Part shown: positions 1 through 6,701 of the stretch, piece by piece
Layout of the letters: each line of letters opens with the position of its first letter
How positions within the stretch are numbered: position 1 is the first letter of the stretch
Position numbers and translations under genes: made by a program
NCBI GenBank assembly: GCA_002684055.1
Contig: NYUL01000032.1
Coordinates: 1-14,074, forward strand
Reading direction: 5' to 3'
Length of the DNA stretch: 14,074 bases
DNA from: Gammaproteobacteria bacterium
Lineage (GTDB): Bacteria > Pseudomonadota > Gammaproteobacteria > Magnimaribacterales > TMED112
Notes under the pieces: generated by a model
Told to the model about the DNA's origin: nothing
The model's database searches: none
The model's input: only the letters and a program-made list of their open reading frames with translations

Positions 1-384
1 AAGCCTCTTCATTTGGGAAGAGATTTTGCCTTCCGAATACTCTTTCCACTTCCAGACCTCATCCAAAAACTTTTCACGACCTAAGTCATCTTTAGACTTA
101 CCTTCATTAAGCAAATTATTTTCCACAACCATCTGCGTTGCTATGCCAGCGTGGTCTGTACCAACTTGCCAATATGAGTCAGTGCCTCTCATGTGATGGT
201 ATCTGGTATAGAAATCCATGATGGCATATTGAAAACTATGCCCCATATGTAAAGTCCCCGTAACATTTGGTGGCGGGATGATCTGTGAAAAATGATCCTC
301 TGAGCCAGGCCTTGCTAGTTCTCTATCGGCCCATACCTTAGACCATTTCTCTTCGATCTGAATTGGCGAGTATTTGGCTTCCAT
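1..384 (-). CDS. valS: Valyl-tRNA synthetase, N-terminal 128 residues (cut by window edge)
   Basis: Class I aminoacyl-tRNA synthetase that charges tRNA-Val in the cytoplasm. I translated the minus strand from the ATG at 384 to the window edge without meeting a stop. The family's first active-site motif is present as PPPNVTGTLHMGH (about residues 49-61), where HMGH is the HIGH signature. It is followed by WQVGTDHAGIATQMVVE (about 84-100), which is diagnostic for ValRS rather than LeuRS or IleRS. The start is set by the N-terminus MEAKYSPIQIEEKW, typical of the family, and by a TAATG overlap with the holC stop. There is no Shine-Dalgarno sequence before the ATG, so translation probably depends on reinitiation after holC. 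Only about one seventh of the protein is in the window; the KMSKS loop and anticodon domain lie beyond it. The order pepA-holC-valS matches E. coli. Confidence 0.97.
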   Translation of the reverse strand, partial: MEAKYSPIQIEEKWSKVWADRELARPGSEDHFSQIIPPPNVTGTLHMGHSFQYAIMDFYTRYHHMRGTDSYWQVGTDHAGIATQMVVENNLLNEGKSKDDLGREKFLDEVWKWKEYSEGKISSQMKRL

Positions 385-788
385 TAGATTGCTTTGTGGT
401 TTAACTCAATATTGTTTTTCTTCAGATTAGCATAAAGGGTACGTGATGCTTTGTTTATCTCCTCATCCGCACTAGTGGTGTAGACAAAGATGTTGTCACA
501 GACATCTAGGGGCAGTTCTAAGACTTTATCACTCAAGATATGGACTTCGTCATAGTGCCCGACTGGCTGTTCATTGATAAAAGCAATATTGTCATCGTAG
601 AGGTATTCAATTTTGGCATTCTCAAAATACTTTTGTTTTTGACCTCTTTTAAACTCAGCGCAATGTTCTTCATCTTTTAAAACAACACAAATAGAGTTCT
701 GCATTTGAAAACCTGCATAGATTTTATCTAGCAAGTAATTAAGTGCAGATCCTTGGTCTTTAAAGCCTGAAAAGAAGGTTGCTGCCAT
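384..788 (-). CDS. holC: DNA polymerase III chi subunit
   Basis: Predicted chi subunit of the polymerase III clamp-loader complex, which in E. coli binds SSB and links it to the psi subunit. The 134-residue length is close to E. coli chi (147). The sequence is divergent, but the layout fits: an N-terminal MAATFF strand, a central KDEEHCAEF stretch matching the chi CEDEKQA region, an EVHIL strand, and a C-terminal helix ending in NNIELN that resembles the family's GFNLN end. The strongest support is position: it sits between pepA and valS, as in many gammaproteobacteria. Its ATG overlaps the pepA stop by one base (TAATG) and its own stop overlaps the valS ATG the same way. No Shine-Dalgarno sequence is visible, consistent with translational coupling. 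No psi gene (holD) is seen here. Confidence 0.85.
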   Translation of the reverse strand: MAATFFSGFKDQGSALNYLLDKIYAGFQMQNSICVVLKDEEHCAEFKRGQKQKYFENAKIEYLYDDNIAFINEQPVGHYDEVHILSDKVLELPLDVCDNIFVYTTSADEEINKASRTLYANLKKNNIELNHKAI

Positions 789-2260
789 TAACGATTACTA
801 TTTACATACTCAAATAGCAGGCCAACTGGCTTACCAGTAGATCCCTTATTCATGCCATCACCAATATCAGCAACACCAGCTATATCTACGTGCGCCCATT
901 TGTAATCTTCTGTGAACCTTGAAAGGAAGCAACCCCCTTCAATTGTTCCAGCAGCTCTGCCAGGTGCAATATTGGCAATATCAGCAAAGTTTGAATGCAA
1001 GTAACTTTGGTACTCATCCCAAAGGGGTAGTTGCCAAGCTTTTTCACCTGATGCATACCCAGCCTCCAAAATTTTATCAACTAATTTCTGATCATTGCCC
1101 ATGACGCCAGCTGCAACACTACCAAGTGCCACAATAACTGCACCCGTTAATGTAGCGGTATCTATGACAACTTTTGGATCAAATTTTTCTATATAAGTAA
1201 GGACATCGCATAAGACTAATCTGCCTTCTGCATCAGTATTAAGTACTTCAATAGTTTGTCCAGACATTGACGTTACAACATCACCTGGTTTGGTGGCATT
1301 GCCCGCAGGCATATTTTCAGTCAAGCCAACAGCACAAACTAGGTTAACTGGTAATTTTGAAGCAGCTACAGCAGCCATTGTTCCAATCACAGAACCTGCA
1401 CCAGACATGTCCCATTTCATTTCGTCCATTTTTGCCCCAGGCTTGAGACTGATACCACCAGTATCAAAAGTTACACCTTTACCAACAAGCACTATTGGTT
1501 TTGCTCCTTTTTTGCCACCTTTATATTCCATTGTGACCAGCTTCGCTGGTTCTACACTACCTTCAGAAACAGACAGCAAAGATCCCATACCTAGTTTCTT
1601 CATATCTTTTTCTTCTAAGACATCTACTTTAAAACCACCAACTTCTTTACCAAGCTTAACTACTTGGTCAGCAATGTAGGTTGGCGTAGCATAATTAGCT
1701 GGTCTATTACCGAGATTACGGGCTGTATTAGCTCCACGACCAACGTTGTGCCCTAGCTCCACAGATCTTTTAAGGGCAGCACTACTTTTCTCTACACAGA
1801 TATCTAATTCTTTTAACTTGGCATCCTTTTTGGTATTTGGGTTAGTGTCCGTGTATCTGTACGCTGATTTTTCTGCGTATTTAGCGATATTAAAAGTAAA
1901 ATTCTTGTCTTTGATATGCGTTGAGGTATCAGCAAATATGCTTGCAGACTCAACATTGTATTTATCAAGTTGGGCAAATACCCCCATCAACCATTTTTCT
2001 TTTTTGTGTTCAGATTTCTTTTTATCAAAATCTCTTACAAATAAAATATCTCTAGACAAGCCAGAGAATTCTTTTGAGACCATCAAAGATGACTTTGATT
2101 CATCCTCAAAAAAGTTTGAAACTTTTCCCTTAACTTCCTTGTCAAAGAGTTTAGTTGATTTTAATGATCCTTTTGAATAGAAGACTACCCCAAAGTTATT
2201 TTCAGATGCTTCTGAATGTTTTTTCAGTTCGATTTTTTCAAGTGCTTTATAGAATGCCAT
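788..2260 (-). CDS. pepA: Cytosol (leucyl) aminopeptidase PepA
   Basis: M17-family leucyl aminopeptidase that releases N-terminal residues from peptides using two metal ions; in E. coli it also binds DNA (carAB repression and Xer site resolution). At 490 residues it is normal length. The N-terminal domain (about 1-160) is divergent. The catalytic domain holds the complete metal set at E. coli spacing: K261, D266, D284, D343 and E345, plus catalytic K273 and R347. The signature NTDAEGRL spans 341-348. The ATG at 2260 has a strong AAGGAG Shine-Dalgarno sequence 5 bases upstream. It is the first gene of the pepA-holC-valS run and is divergent from lptF with only 28 bp between start codons. A role in recycling peptides taken up by the nearby POT transporter is possible but inferred. 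Confidence 0.97.
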   Translation of the reverse strand: MAFYKALEKIELKKHSEASENNFGVVFYSKGSLKSTKLFDKEVKGKVSNFFEDESKSSLMVSKEFSGLSRDILFVRDFDKKKSEHKKEKWLMGVFAQLDKYNVESASIFADTSTHIKDKNFTFNIAKYAEKSAYRYTDTNPNTKKDAKLKELDICVEKSSAALKRSVELGHNVGRGANTARNLGNRPANYATPTYIADQVVKLGKEVGGFKVDVLEEKDMKKLGMGSLLSVSEGSVEPAKLVTMEYKGGKKGAKPIVLVGKGVTFDTGGISLKPGAKMDEMKWDMSGAGSVIGTMAAVAASKLPVNLVCAVGLTENMPAGNATKPGDVVTSMSGQTIEVLNTDAEGRLVLCDVLTYIEKFDPKVVIDTATLTGAVIVALGSVAAGVMGNDQKLVDKILEAGYASGEKAWQLPLWDEYQSYLHSNFADIANIAPGRAAGTIEGGCFLSRFTEDYKWAHVDIAGVADIGDGMNKGSTGKPVGLLFEYVNSNR

Positions 2261-2288
2261 TTTTTCTCCTTTTTGATATTCTTAAGAA
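2250..2288 (+). promoter_or_regulatory. Candidate lptF promoter region overlapping the pepA start
   Basis: The 28-bp gap between the pepA ATG and the lptF GTG cannot hold a full promoter. Candidate -10 hexamers for lptF are TAGAAT at 2250-2255, inside pepA codons (5 of 6 to consensus), and TATTCT at 2277-2282 (4 of 6), which would give a nearly leaderless mRNA. The gap also holds a 10-bp perfect palindrome, TTCTTAAGAA (2279-2288), directly before the GTG. No convincing -35 box is seen. Confidence 0.25.
2266..2271 (-). promoter_or_regulatory. pepA ribosome binding site
   Basis: AAGGAG on the minus strand, 5 bases before the pepA ATG. It is the best Shine-Dalgarno match I found in the window. 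Most other starts here have none or a weak one, so this one fixes the pepA start and suggests strong initiation for the operon leader gene. Confidence 0.8.
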
Positions 2289-3314
2289 GTGATTATTTCA
2301 CGTTATATCAGTAAGGAAATTATAGTAAACATTTGCTGGGTTTCACTAGTCCTTTTTGGATTAGTATTGCTTTCTAGGTTCAATATTTTCCTCTCACAAG
2401 CAGAAGTAGGCAAGATTTCAGCCGAAAACATCCTTTTTGCCTTAATTTTATTTTCTCCTGGTTTATTGAACCTTGTGCTCCCAATTAGCGTTTTCTTAGC
2501 TGTTGGGTTTGTCTTAACCCCAATTTTTAAGAATCATGACACCGTTTTAACTTCAGGATCAATGACTCATGCTCGTTTAATTTTTGGGCAAAAGTTCGTT
2601 ATTTTGTCTGTATTTCTCGTATCTATGTTCTTAAGTGCTTTTATTTCTCCATATTTCACCAGTAAGGGCGAAGACTTGCTCGACAAAGACAATTCTTTTG
2701 CTTCAAAAATACTTACCCCCTCGGGGCTTGTTGCATTGCAGGCTGATACTTTCAATGTCTATGGGAACAAATCTAATGATCTATATGAAGATTTAATTTT
2801 TATTGATTCACAATCTATAGATAGATTTATTTATGGAAACACTGCTGTCATTGAAGAGACAGAGACCGGCGTAAGCCTAATTCTCAACGACGGTTTCTTT
2901 TTTGATAATGGAAGAAACGCAATATCCAAATTCAATAAAGCTAATATTCCAATAGAGAATTATGCTTCGGCAGAATATGTTTCGACTCTTCAACTTTTTG
3001 AAGATCTTTCATTTGAAAATATTAAAGAATTACTCATAAGGCTAGCTTTGCCTATCTTTTGTGTAATCTCTTTTATCTTTTCAATTATTTTTTCAAGCTA
3101 TAGTTCGTTTTTTGGCAGAGAAAGGACATATTTCTTTTTATCCATTTTTAATATTCTATATCTGCTGCTAACACTATCTGCATTTGAAACAAAAGCTATG
3201 AATTTGCAGGGTCTATATTTGGACTTTTTTTGGATGCATGGGGCTGTCATTGTTTTAGCCTTACTGCTTACAACTGATAAATGCAGAAAAGGGTTTGGTT
3301 ATGAAGGCTTATAA
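2289..3314 (+). CDS. lptF: Lipopolysaccharide export permease LptF
   Basis: One of the two membrane subunits of the LptB2FG ABC exporter that extracts lipopolysaccharide from the inner membrane and passes it to LptC/LptA. The 341 residues (E. coli 366) begin IISRYISKEI, the typical family start. There are three N-terminal membrane segments (about 11-33, 49-80, 101-122), a periplasmic domain (about 123-245), and three C-terminal segments (about 247-270, 280-298, 311-328). The stretch LPISVFLAVG followed by TSGSMTHARL matches the YjgP/YjgQ coupling-helix region. The start is GTG: an in-frame TAA lies two codons upstream, so no earlier start exists. Only a weak AAGAA precedes it. It is divergent from pepA as in E. 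coli and overlaps lptG by 14 bases. Confidence 0.95.
   Translation: MIISRYISKEIIVNICWVSLVLFGLVLLSRFNIFLSQAEVGKISAENILFALILFSPGLLNLVLPISVFLAVGFVLTPIFKNHDTVLTSGSMTHARLIFGQKFVILSVFLVSMFLSAFISPYFTSKGEDLLDKDNSFASKILTPSGLVALQADTFNVYGNKSNDLYEDLIFIDSQSIDRFIYGNTAVIEETETGVSLILNDGFFFDNGRNAISKFNKANIPIENYASAEYVSTLQLFEDLSFENIKELLIRLALPIFCVISFIFSIIFSSYSSFFGRERTYFFLSIFNILYLLLTLSAFETKAMNLQGLYLDFFWMHGAVIVLALLLTTDKCRKGFGYEGL
2319..2324 (-). promoter_or_regulatory. Candidate pepA promoter -10 box inside lptF
   Basis: A perfect TATAAT on the minus strand lies within the first codons of the divergent lptF gene. It would start transcription near 2312 and give a leader of about 52 bases before pepA. No good -35 match is visible at 16-18 bp spacing. 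Perfect -10 hexamers can occur by chance in AT-rich DNA, so this rests on position and sequence only. Confidence 0.35.
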
Positions 3315-4203
3315 TTATATCTTCAGAAAATCTATGCTCTCTTTTCTGGGAGCTCTTTGTATTATTGCTGCCATAGATTTCTCATTTAATTTTTTCTCAG
3401 AGATTGAGGACATTAATGATACTTACACTTATATTGACGCTTTGCTCTATTTGTTGGCAACCGAGCCCTATCGAATAAGAAGTTTTATTTACCTTGCTGC
3501 TGTAGTTGGATTTCTAGCAGTCTTTGTGGATGCAAATTTTCTCAGAGCTTTCAATACTGTCAGGCAGGCAGGCCTAAACAAAACCAGATACGCTTTTATG
3601 ATTTTTGCACCAGTGGTCATTTTATCAATGGCTTCTTACGAATTCTTTGTGCCAGAGCTAACCAAGAGTGCTGCAGAAATTAGAAAATCAAAGGTTTCAT
3701 CTTCAGTAGAGAGTCAACCGGTTATCATCGAGATTCAGGAAAGAGGGGATGATGGTTTCATGCTGGTATCGGAGGACCTATCGCTTAGCTTTGATAAAAC
3801 CGGTGAACTTGAAATTAAAGATCAATATAGTGGAGAATTTAGCAGGCTTAACTATAACTCAAATATTAAACACCTCTCTTTTTCAGAATTGATCGAAAAC
3901 TCTTCCTCAAGTTTTGAAAAGTTTAGCCTTGTATCGAAAACAGAACTACTTAGAAGAAGTCTAAATTTCTTGTGTTACATCGTGATATTCATGATCGGCC
4001 TAGAAATTCTTTTATCTTTTAGTAAGACTTTAAATGTAAATCGAATTTTAGTTTACGGTTTTGGGGCTTGTCTGATCTATGGTTTCATAGAATCAGTTTT
4101 CGCAGATTCGATAGCGGTTTTCCTTTTGCCTTTTTACTTGCAGGCTTTCCCAATAATATTAATACTGAGCTATTACCTCTTTAGGAAGCGGTTCTTTTTT
4201 TAA
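3301..4203 (+). CDS. lptG: Lipopolysaccharide export permease LptG
   Basis: Partner of LptF in the LptB2FG exporter. I chose the ATG at 3301 (MKAYNYIFRK, 300 residues) over an in-frame TTG at 3295, because the AAAAGGG at 3287-3293 is well spaced only for the ATG. Membrane segments lie at about 12-32, 45-76, 97-117, 218-240, 248-268 and 273-294, the YjgP/YjgQ layout. The periplasmic part (about 120-215) is short, and the whole protein is about 60 residues shorter than E. coli LptG (360). It overlaps the end of lptF by 14 bases, so the two are probably coupled. Its last 23 bases overlap the convergent RDD gene. A weak 5-bp hairpin followed by a T-run (4183-4200) at the stop codon may serve as a terminator. 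Confidence 0.93.
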   Translation: MKAYNYIFRKSMLSFLGALCIIAAIDFSFNFFSEIEDINDTYTYIDALLYLLATEPYRIRSFIYLAAVVGFLAVFVDANFLRAFNTVRQAGLNKTRYAFMIFAPVVILSMASYEFFVPELTKSAAEIRKSKVSSSVESQPVIIEIQERGDDGFMLVSEDLSLSFDKTGELEIKDQYSGEFSRLNYNSNIKHLSFSELIENSSSSFEKFSLVSKTELLRRSLNFLCYIVIFMIGLEILLSFSKTLNVNRILVYGFGACLIYGFIESVFADSIAVFLLPFYLQAFPIILILSYYLFRKRFFF

Positions 4204-4609
4204 TAATTTTTAAACCTAAGATTTTGTCTGGCAGACATCTATTTTCTTTATCAAAGACTATCCATGACATCGCAATAATACTCAATACCAAGTAAAGCAG
4301 GAATCTTTTTAAGGCTAGATTTGCGGACAAGCGCTCCCCATTATCAGTAATTATTTCATGATTCCATGTACTCATGCCCAAAGTATTTCTGCCATTAGAC
4401 CAAAAATAGACGTAGTATCCTGCAGTGGTCAGGAAAATGATTAATGCACCGATTGGTGGAGGGAAATAATCGTTACCTGAGAAAATTAATATATATAAAC
4501 CTAAAAAAATAAAGCCAAATAGAAACCATAAAGCTACGACGAGGAAGATGTCATAAGTGAACGACATTAAGCGGGAAAATATCCCAGGATAAGTAAATTT
4601 ATTATTCAT
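4181..4609 (-). CDS. RDD-family small membrane protein
   Basis: A 142-residue membrane protein of the RDD family (Pfam-type domain named for a conserved Arg and two Asp). R13 and D20 sit in the first helix region (FSRLMSFTYDIFLVV), and D128 lies in the C-terminal LPDKILGLKII motif. The middle motif GRNTLGMSTWNHEI (73-86) matches the family's GqTlGm-type loop. Hydrophobic segments lie at about 20-44, 52-70 and 102-119. The biochemical role of most RDD proteins is unknown; some have been linked to transport or stress, so no function is assigned. The gene is convergent with lptG, overlapping by 23 bp, and its ATG is almost back to back with the POT transporter start. No Shine-Dalgarno sequence is visible. 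Its position beside lptG could mean an envelope role, which is inference. Confidence 0.85.
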   Translation of the reverse strand: MNNKFTYPGIFSRLMSFTYDIFLVVALWFLFGFIFLGLYILIFSGNDYFPPPIGALIIFLTTAGYYVYFWSNGRNTLGMSTWNHEIITDNGERLSANLALKRFLLYLVLSIIAMSWIVFDKENRCLPDKILGLKIIKKRTAS

Positions 4610-4636
4610 ATTATGCTAATGTTATTCGTACTTATG
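4607..4636. promoter_or_regulatory. Ultra-short divergent start region between RDD gene and POT transporter
   Basis: The minus-strand ATG of the RDD gene (4609-4607) and the preferred plus-strand ATG of the transporter (4634) are 24 bp apart; an in-frame upstream ATG at 4613 would leave only 3 bp. TATTAT at 4609-4614 could be a -10 box for the transporter, with a start near 4621 and a 13-base leader. No good -35 box or Shine-Dalgarno sequence is visible for either gene, so promoter elements must lie inside the opposing coding sequences. Confidence 0.3.
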
Positions 4637-6145
4637 AGTAATCAAAATAATCTTACAACAAACGATACATGGTTTTTTGGACATCCGAAAGGGATGGTGA
4701 CTTTATTCTTCACAGAGATGTGGGAAAGAATGTCTTATTATGGAATGAGAGCTTTACTTGTCTTATATATGACAGGTGCAGTGACTGGTTTTAACCCAGG
4801 CCTTGGTTGGTCTCAAGTAGATGCACAAGCAATTTATGGCATTTACGTCGGAATGGTTTACTTTATGGTCATTCCTGGAGGTTGGCTGGCTGACAATGTG
4901 CTCGGCCATCAAAAGGCTGTGCTTATTGGAGCAATAATTATTGCTCTTGGTCACTTTACGCTCGCAATGCCACTAACAGAAACTTTCTTTTTAGGCTTAA
5001 TACTAGTTGTCCTAGGCACGGGCTTACTTAAAGGAAACATTTCTACTATTGTTGGACAGCTTTACAAGCAAGGTGATTCTCGCGTGCAAGCAGGATACAC
5101 AATCTTTTATATGTCTATCAACATAGGCTCAACACTAGGTTTCTTAATTTGCTCTTATTTGGGTGAGAAGATTGGTTGGCACTGGGGATTCGGTGCTGCT
5201 GGTATAGGAATGTTTTTTGGTGTGATGCAATACATTTACTTTAAGCATTTGCTTGGTGAAGCAGGTAACAAGCCAAATGATATGCCTCAGACTCAAAGAG
5301 ATTCATACGTTAAATGGTCCAAGATAACCTCAACAGCAATGGTAGTTGTTATTGGTTTAGGTCTGTTGGGCTACATCACAGTTGAACCAAAAGCCTTTGC
5401 GGAAAACTTTGCTATATTTTTAACAGGGGTAGCATTTGTATATTTTGCTTATCTATTCTTATTTGCAGGCTTAACAAAGACAGAGAAGAAGAATATTTTC
5501 TTGCTTTTAATTTTGTTTATTGGTGCAGCAGCATTTTGGTCAGGTTTCGATCAGTCAGCGAGTTCTCTAAGTATTTTTGCAAGAGACTACACAGATCTTT
5601 CAGTGGGTGGCTATATTATTCCGATAGGTTGGTTGCAATTTGCTAACCCAATTTTTGTCGTAATTTTTGCTCCAATCTTTGCTGGAATTTGGATGCATCT
5701 TGGTCGCATGAATCTTGATCCATCATTACCGGTCAAATTTGCCATTGGTTTATTCTTCATGGCTTTAAGTTTTGTTGTGATGCTTTACGCTGTGCAGCTA
5801 GCAATGGAAGTGAGTCCTGTAGGCATGCAATGGCTATTAATAACTTATTTACTTCAAACATGGGGTGAGTTGGCTTTATCACCAATAGGGCTCTCAGCAT
5901 TTGCTCAATACGCTCCGCGTAAATATATCGGTCAAATGTTTGGATTATGGTTCTTAGCATCAGCAATTGGTGGTGTTATGGCTGGTCTACTAGGTGGCGA
6001 AGCTTTAGGCGAAGGTCTAGAAAGCATATCACCAGTCTTTGAATTCATGATTCAATACTATGTAGTGATAGGTTTAGCTTTAATAGCTGTGGCGGTGCTT
6101 GGGATTGCAAGAACTGTCGATAAGGCTGAAGCTCAAAAGACTTAG
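4634..6145 (+). CDS. POT/PTR2-family proton-coupled oligopeptide transporter
   Basis: Inner-membrane symporter of the POT (PTR2) family, expected to import di- and tripeptides with protons. The proton-coupling ExxER motif is intact (E28, E31, R32 in FTEMWERMSYYG), as is K135 in LLKGNIST. The family signature FYMSINIGS is at 158-166. The GELALSPIGLSAFAQYAP block (411-428) carries conserved E412. About 14 membrane segments can be counted, and 503 residues is the usual length. The helix motif usually written FEQ is here FDQ (D306), a conservative change. I chose ATG 4634 (MSNQNN) over in-frame ATGs at 4613 and 4619, because family members begin with a short polar tail before the FFGHPKG region; none has a clear Shine-Dalgarno sequence. 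Which peptides it carries cannot be read from the sequence. A strong terminator follows. Confidence 0.93.
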   Translation: MSNQNNLTTNDTWFFGHPKGMVTLFFTEMWERMSYYGMRALLVLYMTGAVTGFNPGLGWSQVDAQAIYGIYVGMVYFMVIPGGWLADNVLGHQKAVLIGAIIIALGHFTLAMPLTETFFLGLILVVLGTGLLKGNISTIVGQLYKQGDSRVQAGYTIFYMSINIGSTLGFLICSYLGEKIGWHWGFGAAGIGMFFGVMQYIYFKHLLGEAGNKPNDMPQTQRDSYVKWSKITSTAMVVVIGLGLLGYITVEPKAFAENFAIFLTGVAFVYFAYLFLFAGLTKTEKKNIFLLLILFIGAAAFWSGFDQSASSLSIFARDYTDLSVGGYIIPIGWLQFANPIFVVIFAPIFAGIWMHLGRMNLDPSLPVKFAIGLFFMALSFVVMLYAVQLAMEVSPVGMQWLLITYLLQTWGELALSPIGLSAFAQYAPRKYIGQMFGLWFLASAIGGVMAGLLGGEALGEGLESISPVFEFMIQYYVVIGLALIAVAVLGIARTVDKAEAQKT

Positions 6146-6160
6146 AGCTAATATTTTTTT

Positions 6161-6194
6161 AAGAAGGGCGGTTAGAGATAACTGCCCTTTTTTT
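6161..6194 (+). terminator. Intrinsic terminator after the POT transporter
   Basis: A 9-bp stem GGGCGGTTA / TAACTGCCC (6166-6174 with 6179-6187, one G-U pair) is closed by a GAGA tetraloop of the stable GNRA class and followed by seven T residues (6188-6194). The A-rich bases before the stem can extend pairing with the T-run. It begins 20 bases after the transporter stop codon, as expected for a Rho-independent terminator. Confidence 0.93.
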
Positions 6195-6195
6195 A

Positions 6196-6201
6196 TATAC
6201 T
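6196..6201 (+). promoter_or_regulatory. Candidate -10 box for a leaderless transcript
   Basis: TATACT (5 of 6 to TATAAT) begins two bases after the terminator T-run and ends 6 bases before the ATG at 6208. Standard -10 spacing would put the transcription start on the A of that ATG. The -35 position would fall inside the terminator hairpin, where no consensus match is seen. The ATG has no Shine-Dalgarno sequence, which fits a leaderless mRNA. Confidence 0.35.
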
Positions 6202-6207
6202 CAAAAA

Positions 6208-6690
6208 ATGAAAAGAATAATTTTATTGCTCGTTACCTTAATGTCATTCTCTGTAATGACTCAAGAAGAAACATTACTTGGTTGCAAAGATACAAAAGCT
6301 AAAACATATTCAAACAACATTACCACCCTTGATAAAACTATGTATTCAATAGTTCTCAAAGATATAGATAAAGATTTAGATGCAGTGGCATATGCAGATG
6401 GATGGGATGGTATTGTGATACATAATGATCTCACTGAATATTATAAACTTGATGATTCTGAAACAATTATTGGTTGGATGTCGCCCTTTATAAGAGATAA
6501 AAATATTTTTTTAGATTTTCACTCATTAAATAGATTAACAGGTGAACATACTACAATAAATTATTTCAAACCAAGAGAATTAGATAATTATGACCCTATT
6601 AAGGAAAGAGCCGATCTGTATAAGACAGATACATACACTGCAATAGCTGAAGAGGTCTCTAGGTGTAAAGTGATGGAGAAACTTTTTTAG
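6208..6690 (+). CDS. Small secreted protein of unknown function
   Basis: A 160-residue protein I do not recognise. Residues 1-15 (MKRIILLLVTLMSFS) form a basic start plus hydrophobic core like a Sec signal peptide, with cleavage probably between about 15 and 19; there is no lipobox. The rest is acidic, soluble and rich in Asp, Thr and Tyr. It has only two cysteines, C26 near the mature N-terminus and C153 near the C-terminus, which could form one disulfide in the periplasm. No repeats or known catalytic motif are visible. The gene starts 13 bases after the terminator T-run and faces the lipoprotein gene tail to tail. Codon use is strongly AT-rich, as in a fast-evolving lineage-specific gene. 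A clean signal peptide and an uninterrupted 161-codon frame support it as real; function is unknown. Confidence 0.75.
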   Translation: MKRIILLLVTLMSFSVMTQEETLLGCKDTKAKTYSNNITTLDKTMYSIVLKDIDKDLDAVAYADGWDGIVIHNDLTEYYKLDDSETIIGWMSPFIRDKNIFLDFHSLNRLTGEHTTINYFKPRELDNYDPIKERADLYKTDTYTAIAEEVSRCKVMEKLF

Positions 6691-6701
6691 ACAAAAAAAT
6701 A

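Noticed and set aside
1290..2180. Two long plus-strand open frames (129 and 144 codons) antisense to pepA
   Set aside because: They mirror a fully conserved PepA coding sequence, show no recognisable domain and have no ribosome site; they are antisense shadows.
3295..3300. TTG start giving LptG two extra residues
   Set aside because: The AAAAGGG ribosome site is too close to the TTG and properly spaced for the ATG at 3301.
4613..4633. Earlier in-frame ATGs for the POT transporter (4613, 4619)
   Set aside because: They add a hydrophobic MLMLFVL tail not typical of the family and leave as little as 3 bp to the divergent gene; ATG 4634 fits better, though no ribosome site decides it.
6099..6302. 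67-codon plus-strand frame spanning the end of the transporter and the start of the secreted protein gene
   Set aside because: It runs through the intrinsic terminator in a different frame from both genes and encodes no plausible protein.
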